The notes beneath the pieces are model-generated. The model was not told the DNA's origin and ran no database searches. It worked only from the letters and a program-made list of their open reading frames with translations. A program made the position numbers and the translations under genes. This document shows positions 51,884 through 62,063 of a DNA stretch of 64,000 bases, piece by piece; the first letter of the stretch is position 1, and each line of letters begins with the position of its first letter. The DNA comes from Rhizobium giardinii bv. giardinii H152 (GTDB lineage Bacteria > Pseudomonadota > Alphaproteobacteria > Rhizobiales > Rhizobiaceae). Location of the stretch: positions 222,291-286,290 of the forward strand of contig NZ_KB902578.1 of NCBI RefSeq assembly GCF_000379605.1. Reading direction: 5' to 3'.

Positions 51884-52399
51884 ATGGATCAAGGACCAGG
51901 CGCCACGGCTATGAAAGAGGATCACGTCGACAGAATTCTTGGGCAGTGGCGGACCGAACGGCCCGATCTCGACGTCGAGCCCATGGGTCTGCTCGGCCGG
52001 TTGGCGCGGCTCGCGACCTATCTCGGGCGGGAGGTCGAAAAGACGTTCCTCGAGCTTGGGCTGACGTCCGCCAGTTTCGATGTGCTGGCGGCGCTGCGGC
52101 GGTCCGGCGCGCCCTATCAGCTCTCGCCCGGCGATCTCCTGGCAACGATGATGATCACCTCCGGCACGATGACCAACCGCATTGACCAGCTGGAAAAAGC
52201 CGGCCTCGTCGAGCGCCTGACCAATCCAGAGGATCGGCGCAGCGTGCTGATTGCCCTGAAGCCTGAGGGACTCGACCTGGTCGAGCGCGCCGTCACGGCG
52301 CATGTCGCCAACCAGCATCGTCTGACGGCTTTTCTGGAGCCGGACGAGCGCGTCGCGTTCGATGCGATCCTCAGGAAATATCTCCTGGCGCTCGAATAG
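51884..52399 (+). CDS. MarR family transcriptional regulator
   Basis: The 171-residue winged-helix repressor has LTSASFDVLAALRRSGAPYQLSPGDLLATMMITSGTMTNRIDQLEKAGLVER and the wing NPEDRRSVLIALKPEG. The start may be 51884 or the methionine nine codons on (51911). The palindromic operator lies just upstream. It is divergent from the EamA exporter, its likely target, and convergent with hemW. Confidence 0.91.
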   Translation: MDQGPGATAMKEDHVDRILGQWRTERPDLDVEPMGLLGRLARLATYLGREVEKTFLELGLTSASFDVLAALRRSGAPYQLSPGDLLATMMITSGTMTNRIDQLEKAGLVERLTNPEDRRSVLIALKPEGLDLVERAVTAHVANQHRLTAFLEPDERVAFDAILRKYLLALE

Positions 52400-52401
52400 T
52401 A

Positions 52402-53577
52402 TCAGCAGGCGAGGTCGGCGACCACGGCGTCAAGGATCAGCATGCCGGCCGGCGTGCAGCGCAGGCGGGAATTCCCGAGCCGTTCGATGAAGCCGTGCTC
52501 GATCAGGAACTGCTCGCGATCCGGATCGGGCTCGCGGCCGGAGAGGCTTTGCCAGCGCACGAGGTCGATGCCTTCCTTCAGCCGCAGGCCCATCAGCAGC
52601 AGTTCGTCGGCCTGCTCGTCGAGGCCGAGAACCTCCTGATCGATCATGCCATGGCCCTGTTCTTCCACCAGTTTCAGCCATTCTTCCGGCTTGCGCTCGG
52701 TGGCGGTGGCGATCTTGTTGCGGCCCATGCCGAGCCGCCCGTGCGCGCCGGGGCCGATGCCGGCATAGTCGCCGTAGCGCCAATAGGTGAGATTGTGGCG
52801 GCTTTCGGCGCCGGGCGCGGCGTGGTTGGACACCTCGTAGGCCGGCATGCCGAAACCCTCGGTGATCTCCTGCGTCGCCTCGTAGAGCACGGCCGACTGC
52901 TCGCCATCCGGGACGATCAGCTTGCCCGCCTTGTGCAGCCCATAGAAGGGCGTGCCTTCCTCGATCGTCAGCTGGTAGAGCGACAGGTGATCGACGGCGT
53001 AGGAGACGGCCTGCTTCAGTTCCTGCTCCCAGTCCTCGACCGTCTGGTTCGGGCGGGCGTAGATCAGGTCGAAGGACATGCGCGGGAAGATGTCGCGTGC
53101 CAGCCCGATCGCCTTCAGCGCGTCTTCCACGTTGTGCAGCCGGCCAAGGAATTTGAGGTCGCGGTCATTGAGCGCCTGAACGCCGAGCGAGACACGGTTG
53201 ACGCCGGCAGCCCTGTAACCACGAAAACGCGTTGCCTCGACGCTGGAGGGATTGGCCTCCATGGTGATCTCGATACCGTCGGGCACATGCCAGAATTTCG
53301 CGATACCGGAGAGCACGGCCTCGACCGTCGCAGGGTCCATCAGCGAGGGCGTGCCGCCGCCCATGAAGATGCTGGTGACGGTGCGCGGGCCGGAAAGGCG
53401 GCGGGCTTCCGCCATCTCGGTCAGGAATGCCGAGACGAAACGCGGCTGGTCGACCGGCTGGTGCCGCACATGGCTGTTGAAATCACAATAAGGGCATTTG
53501 GCGGCACAGAAAGGCCAATGCACGTAGACCCCGAAGCCGGGGTCGGTGCTGTCACCAATGGAGGAGAAACTGGCCAT
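52402..53577 (-). CDS. hemW: Radical SAM haem chaperone HemW
   Basis: The 391-residue protein is of the HemN/HemW family. The radical SAM motif is PFCAAKCPYCDFNSH (CxxxCxxC). GGGTPSLM and the HemW tail (IEHGFIERLGNSRLRCTPAGMLILD) are present. HemW loads haem onto respiratory enzymes and does not oxidise coproporphyrinogen. It ends the rph-VOC-rdgB-hemW group, 14 bases after rdgB. MarR converges from the other side. Confidence 0.93.
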   Translation of the reverse strand: MASFSSIGDSTDPGFGVYVHWPFCAAKCPYCDFNSHVRHQPVDQPRFVSAFLTEMAEARRLSGPRTVTSIFMGGGTPSLMDPATVEAVLSGIAKFWHVPDGIEITMEANPSSVEATRFRGYRAAGVNRVSLGVQALNDRDLKFLGRLHNVEDALKAIGLARDIFPRMSFDLIYARPNQTVEDWEQELKQAVSYAVDHLSLYQLTIEEGTPFYGLHKAGKLIVPDGEQSAVLYEATQEITEGFGMPAYEVSNHAAPGAESRHNLTYWRYGDYAGIGPGAHGRLGMGRNKIATATERKPEEWLKLVEEQGHGMIDQEVLGLDEQADELLLMGLRLKEGIDLVRWQSLSGREPDPDREQFLIEHGFIERLGNSRLRCTPAGMLILDAVVADLAC

Positions 53578-53591
53578 TCCGTTTGGTTCTT

Positions 53592-54236
53592 TCAGGCGCC
53601 GAGGCAGGTCTCGGCAAAAAGCTTGAAGGCGCGGGCGCGGTGGGACAAGGCTTGCGCATCGCCGGGCTTCCAGCCGTGCTTCGCGTCGGCGCTCATTTCA
53701 CCGAATGTGGTGTCGTAACCGATCGGTTGAAAGACCGGGTCGTAGCCGAACCCTTGCGTCCCGCGCGGCGGCCAGACGATGTGGCCTTCGACTTCGCCAC
53801 GAAACAGCTCGACATGCCCATCCGGCCAGGCAAGGCAGAGCACCGAGACGAAGCGGCCGGTGCGCCGATCGAAGGCCGTCGCACCCGCGTCCCGAAGGGC
53901 GGTCTCGACCTTTTCCATCGCCATGGCGAAATCGCGCGTGCCGTCGGCAGTCTCCGCCCAGTTGGCGGTGTAGACGCCGGGATCACCGTTCAGTGCATCG
54001 ACGACGAGCCCGGAATCATCCGAAAGCGCCGGCAGGCCGGAGGCCTTCGCCGAGGCGAGCGCCTTGATCGTGGCGTTTTCCTCGAAGGTCGTGCCGGTCT
54101 CGTCCGGCTCGGCGAAATTGAGGTCGGCGGCGGATTTCGCCTCGAAACCAAGCGGGCCGATCAGGTCGCGGATTTCGCGGATCTTGCCTGAATTGTGGCT
54201 GGCGACGATCAGGGTCTTGTCTTCAAGTTTGCGCAT
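53592..54236 (-). CDS. rdgB: RdgB/HAM1 family XTP/dITP pyrophosphatase
   Basis: The 214-residue house-cleaning enzyme hydrolyses non-canonical purine nucleoside triphosphates. The motifs are [42 protein letters not shown] and QGFGYDPVF. The start at MRKLEDKTL (54236) is preferred over 54251 because family members start there. It lies between the VOC gene and hemW. Confidence 0.94.
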   Translation of the reverse strand: MRKLEDKTLIVASHNSGKIREIRDLIGPLGFEAKSAADLNFAEPDETGTTFEENATIKALASAKASGLPALSDDSGLVVDALNGDPGVYTANWAETADGTRDFAMAMEKVETALRDAGATAFDRRTGRFVSVLCLAWPDGHVELFRGEVEGHIVWPPRGTQGFGYDPVFQPIGYDTTFGEMSADAKHGWKPGDAQALSHRARAFKLFAETCLGA

Positions 54237-54284
54237 CTGCGTCTTTCTCATTCGGGCCGTCCGCCCCCATGTCGTTCATTCGTG

Positions 54285-54701
54285 TCAGTCGATATTCCAA
54301 AGACTGGCTTCGGCGCATTCGAGGCTGTTTCCGGCCGGATCGCGAAAGTAGAACGAGCGCGCGCCCGATGGCCACTGCACGCGGGATTCGATCGCGACAC
54401 CGGCGGCCTTCAGCTTGTCCTCCCAGGCGTCGAGGCCCTGGGCCGGCACCCGCAGGCACATGTGGCCCGGCCCGTGCGTGCCGTGCGGCGGCACTTGCAA
54501 GCCTCCTTCCGGCGGCGGCTTCACGGTTTCCGCCGGATTGAAGATCAGAAGGACGCCGGGACCGCAGCGAAAGAAGACATGCCGGTTGCCGGCGCGGCTG
54601 ATCTTGTCGAGCCCGAGAACGGAGCCGTAAAACGCCTCCGCCCGGTCGAGATCATCCACATAGAGCGCCGTCTCCAGTATGCCTTCGAACGCCGCAGTCA
54701 T
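54285..54701 (-). CDS. VOC family (glyoxalase/bleomycin-resistance-like) protein
   Basis: The 138-residue metal-dependent VOC-fold protein has LETALYVDDLDRAEAFYGSVLGL, GPGHMCLRVPAQGLDAWEDKL and SFYFRDPAGNSLECAEASLW. The pattern of H and E residues fits a metal site. The substrate is unknown. It is placed between rph (3 bases) and rdgB (48 bases) on the same strand, so it is likely co-transcribed. Confidence 0.87.
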   Translation of the reverse strand: MTAAFEGILETALYVDDLDRAEAFYGSVLGLDKISRAGNRHVFFRCGPGVLLIFNPAETVKPPPEGGLQVPPHGTHGPGHMCLRVPAQGLDAWEDKLKAAGVAIESRVQWPSGARSFYFRDPAGNSLECAEASLWNID

Positions 54702-54704
54702 GGC

Positions 54705-55424
54705 TCAGCCCTCGATCGCCCGCTTCTGCAGGCTGACCAGCTCGGCAATGCCGTTCTTGGCGAGGCCCATCAGCGTGCCGAATTCCTCTTCCGAGAACGG
54801 CTTGCCTTCCGCCGTGCCCTGGATTTCGACAATGCCGCCGGAGCCGGTGATCACGAAGTTGGCGTCGGTCTCGGCCGCCGAGTCTTCCAGGTAGTCGAGG
54901 TCGATCACCGCCTGGTTGGCGAAGATGCCGCAGGAGATCGCGGCGATATGGTCCTTCAGCACCTTTTCGACCTTGATCATGTTGCGCGCTTCCATCCAGG
55001 CAAGGCAGTCGCGCAAGGCGATCCAGGCGCCGGTGATGGAGGCCGTGCGGGTGCCGCCATCGGCCTGGATGACGTCGCAGTCGATCGAGATCTGGCGTTC
55101 GCCGAGCGCCTGCAGGTCGACCACGGCCCTGAGCGAGCGGCCGATCAGCCGCTGGATTTCCTGGGTGCGGCCGCTCTGCTTGCCGCTGGCGGCCTCGCGC
55201 TTCATCCGTTCGCCGGTGGCGCGCGGCAGCATGCCGTATTCGGCGGTCACCCAGCCCTTGCCGCTGTTGCGCAGCCACGGCGGCGTCTTGTCCTCGAGGC
55301 TGGCGGTGCACAGCACATGCGTATCGCCGAACTTGACGAGACAGGACCCCTCGGCATGTTTGGAAACGCCGCGCTCGAACGAGACTTTGCGCATCTGGTC
55401 GGTTTTTCTGCCGGAAGGCCGCAT
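54705..55424 (-). CDS. rph: Ribonuclease PH
   Basis: The 239-residue phosphorolytic exoribonuclease trims tRNA 3' ends. It has [66 protein letters not shown] and the phosphate-binding [12 protein letters not shown]. The order rph-rdgB-hemW is conserved in alphaproteobacteria. It is divergent from hrcA. Confidence 0.96.
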   Translation of the reverse strand: MRPSGRKTDQMRKVSFERGVSKHAEGSCLVKFGDTHVLCTASLEDKTPPWLRNSGKGWVTAEYGMLPRATGERMKREAASGKQSGRTQEIQRLIGRSLRAVVDLQALGERQISIDCDVIQADGGTRTASITGAWIALRDCLAWMEARNMIKVEKVLKDHIAAISCGIFANQAVIDLDYLEDSAAETDANFVITGSGGIVEIQGTAEGKPFSEEEFGTLMGLAKNGIAELVSLQKRAIEG

Positions 55425-55549
55425 TGTGAACTCCTGTGATGTTTTGTCAGCCTTCTAGCCTATGTTGGGAGGAAGGGAAATCATTTGCGCGGAAAAGAAC
55501 AGCGACCGGGCAAGCGCTGTGGGCGAAGGCTTCCGGGCCAATTTCCCTT

Positions 55550-55578
55550 TTGCTATCAGGGGCCGGGATCACTATATT
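55550..55578 (+). promoter_or_regulatory. Candidate sigma70 promoter of hrcA
   Basis: TTGCTA (55550-55555)-N17-TATATT (55573-55578), ending 18 bases before the hrcA start. No CIRCE element (TTAGCACTC-N9-GAGTGCTAA) was seen. Confidence 0.4.
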
Positions 55579-55596
55579 TCAGTTGGTCGAAACAGA

Positions 55597-56694
55597 ATGG
55601 GTTTTTGCGTTCGAATGATGGTGGAGAAATCTGCGATGCGGGAGAGGCTTTCGGCGCTCGACGAGCGTTCGGGGGAAATTTTCCGCCGGATCGTGGAGAG
55701 CTATCTGGAAAGCGGGGAGCCGCTGGGATCCCGCAGCCTGTCGCGACTGTTGCCGATGTCGCTGTCGCCGGCTTCCGTGCGCAATGTCATGAGTGATCTC
55801 GAGGACCTCGGCCTCATTTACTCCCCGCATATCAGTGCCGGTCGCCTGCCGACGCAGGTGGGCCTGCGTTTCTTCGTCGATGCCTTCATGCAGGTGGGAG
55901 ACCTGTCGGCCGAGGATCGAGCCTCGATCGACCGGCACGTACGCCGCAATGATCGCGACCAGTCCGTGGAAACTCTGCTGACCGAAGCAAGTCAGATGCT
56001 CTCCGGCATGTCGCGCGGCGCAGGGCTTGTCATCACCGCCAAGAGTGATCCGGTGCTGAAGCATGTCGAATTCATGCGCCTGGCGCCGACGAAGGCGTTG
56101 GCCGTCCTGGTCGGCGATCATGATCAGGTCGAAAACCGCATCATCGAGCTTCCGGCCGGCGTCACCAGTTCACAACTGACGGAGGCTGCCAACTTCCTCA
56201 ATGCGCATCTCGCCGGCCAGACGCTGCCGGAAGTGCGCGGCCAGCTCGAAAAGGTCAAGGAAACCGTCCGGCGCGAACTCGATACGCTGAGCCAGGATTT
56301 GGTCGAGCGGGGTCTTGCAATCTGGTCGGGTAGCGAGACGGAGGGGAATCCGACGAAGCTGATCGTGCGCGGCCGCGCCAATCTGCTCGAGGGGCTCGCC
56401 GGTGCCGAGGACATCGACCGACTGCGCATGCTGTTCGACGATCTGGAAAAGAAGGACAGCCTGATCGAAATTCTCAATCTCGCCGAAAGCGGACCGGGGG
56501 TTCGCATCTTCATCGGCTCGGAAAACAAGCTGTTTTCGCTGTCCGGCTCGTCGCTGATCGTCGCCCCCTACAGGGATGGCGACGACAAGATCGTCGGTGC
56601 GGTCGGCGTCATCGGCCCGACGCGGCTCAACTATTCGCGCATCGTACCGATGGTGGATTACACTGCACAATTGATGTCGCGGTTGTCTCGATGA
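55597..56694 (+). CDS. hrcA: Heat-inducible transcription repressor HrcA
   Basis: The 365-residue repressor binds CIRCE elements and controls groESL in rhizobia. The N-terminal winged helix reads [55 protein letters not shown]. The C-terminal part has [20 protein letters not shown] and [20 protein letters not shown]. The start at MGFCVRM follows the typical rhizobial MGF start; 55615 is an alternative. grpE lies 114 bases downstream. Confidence 0.95.
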   Translation: MGFCVRMMVEKSAMRERLSALDERSGEIFRRIVESYLESGEPLGSRSLSRLLPMSLSPASVRNVMSDLEDLGLIYSPHISAGRLPTQVGLRFFVDAFMQVGDLSAEDRASIDRHVRRNDRDQSVETLLTEASQMLSGMSRGAGLVITAKSDPVLKHVEFMRLAPTKALAVLVGDHDQVENRIIELPAGVTSSQLTEAANFLNAHLAGQTLPEVRGQLEKVKETVRRELDTLSQDLVERGLAIWSGSETEGNPTKLIVRGRANLLEGLAGAEDIDRLRMLFDDLEKKDSLIEILNLAESGPGVRIFIGSENKLFSLSGSSLIVAPYRDGDDKIVGAVGVIGPTRLNYSRIVPMVDYTAQLMSRLSR

Positions 56695-56808
56695 TCCCAC
56701 AGCAGAGCTTGGTTTTTCCGGCAGGTCGGCGATTGAACCCTTGATTTTTCGCCCTCAAAGCTCGATATCGGCTACAAATCCTAACATAGCGACATACCGG
56801 AGACCGTC

Positions 56809-57423
56809 ATGACCGACGACACGAGCAAACATGCAGCAGATGCCAACGCAGCCGAGGAAGCCGCGGTGAACGCTGGAGCTGCCGCTGAGAAGGTCGAAGC
56901 CGCCGCTGTCGAACCCGATCCCCTGGAACTCGCCAGGGCCGAGGCCGCCGATTATCGCGACCGTTACCTGCGCCTTGCCGCCGAGATGGACAATCTGCGC
57001 CGCCGCACCGCGCGCGATGTCAAGGATGCGAAATCCTATTCCGTCGCCGGCTTTGCCCGCGACATGCTCGCCGTATCCGACAATCTGCGCCGCGCGCTCG
57101 ATGCCATCCCGGCTGACGCACGTGCGGCCGGCGATGCCGGCTTCACCGCGCTGGTCGAAGGCGTCGAGATGACCGAACGCGCCATGCTCTCGGCGCTTGA
57201 GCGCCACGGCGTCCAGAAGCTGGAGCCGGTCGGCCAGAAGTTCGACCCGAATTTCCATCAGGCGATGTTCGAGGTGCCGAACCCCGAAGTGCCGAACAAC
57301 ACCGTCGTGCAGGTGGTTCAGGCCGGTTACACCATCGGCGAACGCGTGCTGCGCCCCGCCATGGTCGGCGTCGCCAAGGGCGGCCCGAAGGCGGTTGCAG
57401 CGGAAGAGACGCCGGCTGCCTAA
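56809..57423 (+). CDS. grpE: Nucleotide exchange factor GrpE
   Basis: The 204-residue protein releases ADP from DnaK. It has an acidic, Ala-rich N-terminus (1-40), a long coiled coil (about 40-95) and the beta-wing domain ending [45 protein letters not shown] is the family core. It is expressed with hrcA. A 13-bp hairpin follows. Confidence 0.96.
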   Translation: MTDDTSKHAADANAAEEAAVNAGAAAEKVEAAAVEPDPLELARAEAADYRDRYLRLAAEMDNLRRRTARDVKDAKSYSVAGFARDMLAVSDNLRRALDAIPADARAAGDAGFTALVEGVEMTERAMLSALERHGVQKLEPVGQKFDPNFHQAMFEVPNPEVPNNTVVQVVQAGYTIGERVLRPAMVGVAKGGPKAVAAEETPAA

Positions 57424-57439
57424 CGAATAATCTGCTTAC

Positions 57440-57480
57440 CTGACGGCCAATCTCCCGAATGGCAGGCGATTGGCCGTCAG
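57440..57480. terminator. Bidirectional hairpin between grpE and the TPP enzyme gene
   Basis: A 13-bp inverted repeat, CTGACGGCCAATC with GATTGGCCGTCAG, and a 15-base loop. The right arm overlaps the stop codon of the convergent gene. No strong T-tract follows. Confidence 0.6.
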
Positions 57481-59030
57481 ATAACGGCTTCTATCAAAAA
57501 GGGGCCGTGGCGCGACAAGGCATGATCGAGAAGTCCGGTGAATTCCTCGCACGTGTGGGCGCGGGCCGCTTCGACCCCCAATCCCTTTGCCATCGACACC
57601 CAGTCCAGCAACGGATTGTCGAGATCCAACATTCGCCGGGCGTTTTCCCCGATCGTCTGAACTCCGACGTTGCGCATCTCTCCATGCAATACCGCATAGG
57701 TGCGGTTGGCAAAGACGATCGTGATGATGTCGAGATTTTCCCGGGCCTGGGTCCATAGTCCCTGAACGGTATACATCCCGCTCCCATCGGCTTGCAGGTT
57801 CAAAACCTTTCGGTCGGGGCAGGCGATCGCAGCGCCGATGGACAAGGGTATACCGATGCCGATGGCGCCGCCCGTGTTCATCATGAAGTCGTGTGGAGCC
57901 GACTGTTCGGACAATGAAAAGAACCTTCGGGCCGAGGTAATGCCTTCATCGCAAACGATGGCGTTGTCCGGGAGTTTTTGCGCCACGATCACGGCGACTG
58001 CGTCTTCCGTGAGCGCGCCGCTGGGCCGCCCTTCATCCGGGACGGTCTTTGCCTGCGGCACTGCCTGCGAGCCTTTTATCCCCAATTCATCCCGAAGCTC
58101 CTCCAGCGCCCTTTTCAGGTCCTCGCCATGCGCTGCCAAAGTCAGCACCTGGCAGCCCTTGTGAACGAGCCGTCCAGGCTTGCCCGGGTATGCGAAGAAA
58201 GCAACCGGCTCCGGTGCGCCGACGAGGACGAGAACGTCAATATCGGCCAGCACCTCCAATGCCGCGTCGATCGGGTAGGGGATGCGGGTTGGCGCCACAC
58301 GGCCGACACCGCGCTGCATATGCGCCACCTGCACTTCGCTGAACAGGCGTACGTTGAGCGCGGCCGAGATTTGCCCGGCGATCTTAAGGGAATCGGCCAA
58401 TGCTGCTGTTCCCCTGACAAGTAGTGCGGCACGGCCGCGGGCTTTGCGGATCGCTTCCGCTGCGCTGCGTATTGCCTCACCCTTGGTGGCGGGAGGCGCG
58501 GGACGATCGATGACTGCCGACGCGGGCGGCCTTGCCTCACCCCACGCCGCATCGGCAGGCAGGATCAGGGTTGCGATGCCCGGAGGCGACAGCGAGGCAT
58601 GAATAGCGGCTTGTGTTGCCCGGGCAACGTCGTCGGGCCCTTCTATCCGCCTTACCCAGTTGGACATCGGCGCAGCCAGGCACTCGATATCCGCTGTCAG
58701 AGGCGCGTCGAGAGGAAGATGATACGAGGCATGATCGCCGACGACATTGATCATGGGAACGCGCGCGCGCCGGGCATTGTGCAGGTTGGCGAGCCCGTTT
58801 GCCAATCCCGGTCCCGTATGGAGCAGCGTTAGAGCCGGCCGGTTTGTCATCCGTGCATAGCCGTCGGCAGCACCGGTCACCACGCCCTCGAAAAGCCCCA
58901 GCACGCAGCGCATTTCAGGCCGGCGATCGAGAGCCGCGACAAAATGCATCTCCGAGGTGCCGGGGTTGGCGAAGCAGATGTTGACGTCATTGGCCAAAAG
59001 CACATCGCAAAGAACATCAGCACCGTTCAC
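57477..59030 (-). CDS. Thiamine-diphosphate-dependent enzyme, acetolactate synthase large-subunit-like
   Basis: The 517-residue protein has three domains of the ALS/benzoylformate decarboxylase family. The cofactor-activating glutamate is in LGLFEGVVTGAADGYARM. The TPP motif is altered at its first residue (LQADGSGMYTVQGLWTQARE...NRTY instead of GDG). Quinone-like FAD-site residues of true ALS are not obvious and no ilvH follows. It may be a decarboxylase or carboligase of a catabolic pathway. It lies downstream of an aldonolactone oxidase and an SDR on the same strand. Confidence 0.85.
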   Translation of the reverse strand: MNGADVLCDVLLANDVNICFANPGTSEMHFVAALDRRPEMRCVLGLFEGVVTGAADGYARMTNRPALTLLHTGPGLANGLANLHNARRARVPMINVVGDHASYHLPLDAPLTADIECLAAPMSNWVRRIEGPDDVARATQAAIHASLSPPGIATLILPADAAWGEARPPASAVIDRPAPPATKGEAIRSAAEAIRKARGRAALLVRGTAALADSLKIAGQISAALNVRLFSEVQVAHMQRGVGRVAPTRIPYPIDAALEVLADIDVLVLVGAPEPVAFFAYPGKPGRLVHKGCQVLTLAAHGEDLKRALEELRDELGIKGSQAVPQAKTVPDEGRPSGALTEDAVAVIVAQKLPDNAIVCDEGITSARRFFSLSEQSAPHDFMMNTGGAIGIGIPLSIGAAIACPDRKVLNLQADGSGMYTVQGLWTQARENLDIITIVFANRTYAVLHGEMRNVGVQTIGENARRMLDLDNPLLDWVSMAKGLGVEAARAHTCEEFTGLLDHALSRHGPFLIEAVI

Positions 59031-59160
59031 GGTCAGCCTCCCCTCCGCCCATTGCCGCGTGAACGCTCAAGAACATTGAGCGCGAGCCGTTTCTACCACG
59101 CGCACCGTCTCCCGACAATTTGCGTGGCAGGGCATCCTCTGTCCACCAAACTGCACAATA

Positions 59161-60396
59161 TCACCCGAACAACTGCCGCAGATGATCGTTCAGGAAGCGC
59201 CCCTCCGGATCGAGCTTGTTGCGCAGCGCCTTGAAGTCACGCGCACGCGGATAGAGCGCTGCCACGTCCTCCGCGCCGAGGAAATGCAGCTTGCCCCAGT
59301 GCGGGCGTGAGCCGAACTGGCGAAGGATGTCGTCGACATCCTTCAGGTAGTTCCAGTAATCGGTACCCGGCTGGCCGGAGACGGAGAGCGTGATCGAATC
59401 CTGTTCGAAGAACGGGCTGATCCAGCCGCCGTCGCCGGCGGTGAAGCGGTATTCGATCGGATAGATGCAGGTCGGATGCTTCTCCAGCATCAGCTTGCGC
59501 ACCTCCATGCACGCCTGCTTGCCATATTTCACCGGCACCGCATATTCCAGCTCGTGGAAGTTCGGCACATATTCGATCGGGTAGATTTCCGAGGAATAGG
59601 CGATCTTCTCGAAGGGGCCTTCCATCGGCGGCCGATCGGTGATGTCGATCGTCTTCATCTCGCAGACGTCGGACAGGCTGGCCGTGGTCGAGACGGAGGA
59701 CGTATCCGGCAGGCAATAGCAATGGCGGCTTTCGGGCACCGGGCACCAGAAGAAGCCGAAATGCCGATGGGTTGCTGCCAACTCGTCATGTTGCTCCATG
59801 CATTCGTCGAACGTGCAGCGCCAGAGCTTCTCATGCAGATTGTAGCTGTCCATCACCTGCAGCGTGATTTCCGAGATGACGCCGAGCATGCCGATGGAGA
59901 CGCGGGCGGCTTCGAGCATGTCCGGCTGGTTGTCGCCGATGACAAGCACGCGGCCGTCCGGCTGCACCAGCCGCATGCCGACGATCTGCGAGGCCATGTT
60001 GCCGAGCTTCAGCCCGGTCCCGTGTGTGCCGGTCGTCAGTGCGCCGGCCAAAGCCTGGCTGTCGATGTCGCCCTGGTTGATCATCGACAGGCCGTTTGCC
60101 TTGAGCGCCTTGCCGAGCGTGTTGATCGTCGTGCCGGCATGCACCGAGACCCGCTTGCGCGCCGTGTCGATATTGGTGATGCCTTGCAGCTTCGACAGCG
60201 TCAGGTGCAGGCCGCTGGTCAGAGCCACCGGGGTGAAGGAATGGCCGGAGCCGGCGCAACGCACGTTCAGTCCGTTCGACGTCGCCTCCCGCACCATCTC
60301 CGACAAGGCAGCCTCGCTCTCGGGCGCGCCCTTGTGCCGGACGATGCACGACTGATTTCCCACCCAGTTTCGCCAGTGTCCGCCTGCGTCCATCAT
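59161..60396 (-). CDS. D-arabinono-1,4-lactone / L-gulonolactone oxidase family flavoprotein
   Basis: The 411-residue protein has an N-terminal FAD-binding PCMH domain (VRCAGSGHSFTPVALTSGLHLTLSKL; HAGTTINTLGKAL; TGTHGTGLKLGNM). A C-terminal ALO domain follows, ending HWGKLHFLGAEDVAALYPRARDFKALRNKLDPEGRFLNDHLRQLFG. It would oxidise an aldono-1,4-lactone; the histidine in SGHS may hold FAD. The ATG at 60396 has GGGAGAACGGG upstream. The SDR gene precedes it by 23 bases. Confidence 0.9.
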   Translation of the reverse strand: MMDAGGHWRNWVGNQSCIVRHKGAPESEAALSEMVREATSNGLNVRCAGSGHSFTPVALTSGLHLTLSKLQGITNIDTARKRVSVHAGTTINTLGKALKANGLSMINQGDIDSQALAGALTTGTHGTGLKLGNMASQIVGMRLVQPDGRVLVIGDNQPDMLEAARVSIGMLGVISEITLQVMDSYNLHEKLWRCTFDECMEQHDELAATHRHFGFFWCPVPESRHCYCLPDTSSVSTTASLSDVCEMKTIDITDRPPMEGPFEKIAYSSEIYPIEYVPNFHELEYAVPVKYGKQACMEVRKLMLEKHPTCIYPIEYRFTAGDGGWISPFFEQDSITLSVSGQPGTDYWNYLKDVDDILRQFGSRPHWGKLHFLGAEDVAALYPRARDFKALRNKLDPEGRFLNDHLRQLFG

Positions 60397-60419
60397 GGTC
60401 CCGTTCTCCCTATTGGTGT

Positions 60420-61187
60420 TCAGACAGCCGTGAAGCAGTTGTCGACGAACAGATGCGTGCCGTTGACAAAGCTCGATTCGTCGCTGGCCAGGAACAGGGC
60501 TGCCTGCGCGACTTCCATCGGGTCGCACATCCGGCCCTGCTGGGCGGCGATAGCAGCGTCCGAAACATCGACGCCATATTTTGCCAGGCCCACCAGCTCG
60601 CGCTTGCCGTGGTCGGTGGCGATGAAGCCGGGGCAGACGGCATTGGAGCGGATGCCGCGATCACGGAACTCGACGGCGATGGCGCGGGCAAACATATGGC
60701 AGGCGCCCTTGGTCGTGTCGTAGAGCACCTCCATCGGCGTCGCGGCGACGGCCGAGATCGAAGAGGTGGAGACGATGCTGCCACCGCCGGCGGCCAGCAT
60801 GCCGGGCAGCACGGCCTTGGTCATAAGGAACATCGAGCGCACATTGACGGCCATCAGCCGGTCCCACTCGTCTTCCTCCGTCTCGAGGAACGGCCCGACG
60901 GCGAGGATGCCCGCATGGTTGAAGAGGACGGTAATATTGCCGAAAGCATCCTCGACGGCTTTTACCGCCGCCTTCACCTCGGAGGACACGGACACGTCCG
61001 CCGGCGCGAAAACGGCCTGCCCGCCCTCGGCGCGGATTGCGGCTGCCACCTCCTCGCCCTTGCTGCGCGGCAGGTCGACAATGCCGACGCGGGCGCCCTC
61101 GCGGGCAAAAAGCTGGGATGCGGCAAGGCCGCAGCCCCCCGCGCCGCCGCTGATCAACGCCGTCTTTCCGCAAAGTCTGCCCGCCAT
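60420..61187 (-). CDS. Classical SDR oxidoreductase
   Basis: The 255-residue protein has ALISGGAGGCGLAASQLF for NAD(P), FNHAGIL (N-H-A-G in place of N-N-A-G), STSSISAVAATP and the catalytic YDTTKGA. VCPGFIATDHGKRE and GTHLFVDNCFTAV end it. It probably oxidises a sugar or polyol, given the adjacent aldonolactone oxidase: dehydrogenation to a lactone followed by oxidation is a plausible sequence. Confidence 0.9.
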   Translation of the reverse strand: MAGRLCGKTALISGGAGGCGLAASQLFAREGARVGIVDLPRSKGEEVAAAIRAEGGQAVFAPADVSVSSEVKAAVKAVEDAFGNITVLFNHAGILAVGPFLETEEDEWDRLMAVNVRSMFLMTKAVLPGMLAAGGGSIVSTSSISAVAATPMEVLYDTTKGACHMFARAIAVEFRDRGIRSNAVCPGFIATDHGKRELVGLAKYGVDVSDAAIAAQQGRMCDPMEVAQAALFLASDESSFVNGTHLFVDNCFTAV

Positions 61188-61425
61188 GGCCCCGTTCTCC
61201 TCGTTTGTTGATGCGAGGATTATTGTTGACGGCAGGGCGGCTGTCGATAGCCCATCAGGGCTTCAGAAATAGAAACGAACGCCCCGGAAACGACGACTAT
61301 TTTCGAAGAGACGGAGCGCAGCCGCCGAAAGCGCATTTGCCGGCGTGCGGGCCATCCCGGCCAGACGGAGCCCTTACCCTATTCATGGACCCTGTCAACC
61401 GGCCGGAGCTGATTTCAGAGGGCGA

Positions 61426-61890
61426 TCAGGCCGCGTTGGAGGCGTGGCCGTCGCTTAAGAAAGCGTAGATGCCGGAGGCGGAATCCGTTGCCCGCAGCTT
61501 GGCGACCATATCGGGATCGCGCAGAACACGGGCGATGCGCGACAGCGCCTTCAGATGATCGGCGCCGGCACCCTCGGGCGCCAGAAGCAGGAAGACAAGA
61601 TCGACCGGCTGGTCGTCCAATGCTTCGAAATCGACCGGAGAATCAAGCCGGGCGAAAATACCGACGATCGACGACAGGTGGGCGAGCTTGCCGTGCGGAA
61701 TGGCGATGCCGTTGCCGACACCGGTGGACCCGAGCCGCTCGCGCTGGAGAATGACGTCGAAAATTTCTCGTTCGGGAAGTCCAGTGATTTTGGATGCTTT
61801 TGCCGCCAATTCCTGAAGCAATTGCTTCTTTGAATTGGCCTTCATGGCCGGAAGTATCGCATTCTGCTGCAGCAAACCTGCCAATGCCAT
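61426..61890 (-). CDS. ptsN: PTS IIA-like nitrogen regulatory protein PtsN
   Basis: The 154-residue EIIA(Ntr) protein is phosphorylated on the histidine in IAIPHGKL. It acts in the nitrogen PTS with PtsP and NPr, linking nitrogen and potassium status. MALAGLLQQNAILPAMKANSKKQLLQELA opens the family; the start at 61890 excludes a non-homologous extension. rpoN-hpf-ptsN order is conserved in rhizobia. The 238-base gap to the SDR shows no gene. Confidence 0.95.
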   Translation of the reverse strand: MALAGLLQQNAILPAMKANSKKQLLQELAAKASKITGLPEREIFDVILQRERLGSTGVGNGIAIPHGKLAHLSSIVGIFARLDSPVDFEALDDQPVDLVFLLLAPEGAGADHLKALSRIARVLRDPDMVAKLRATDSASGIYAFLSDGHASNAA

Positions 61891-62063
61891 TCTTTCTGTC
61901 CTCGTTCGCCGGTGGAAACGACGTTCGGCAAGTAATGCCGGACGGCGGCTCCATCCATCTTTCTCGGTGGTTTCTGACGGATCGTCAACGGTACCGCCTG
62001 CGTCCACCACCAGGAAAAAGCGGTCGATTGAGCGCCGGCGAGCCGGCACTCAATCGGGTCCAC

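Noticed and set aside
55425..56808. CIRCE element near hrcA or grpE
   Set aside because: The TTAGCACTC-N9-GAGTGCTAA inverted repeat is absent from both leaders.
61205..61468. Plus-strand frame between the SDR and ptsN
   Set aside because: No ribosome-binding site, no homology, and it runs into ptsN antisense.
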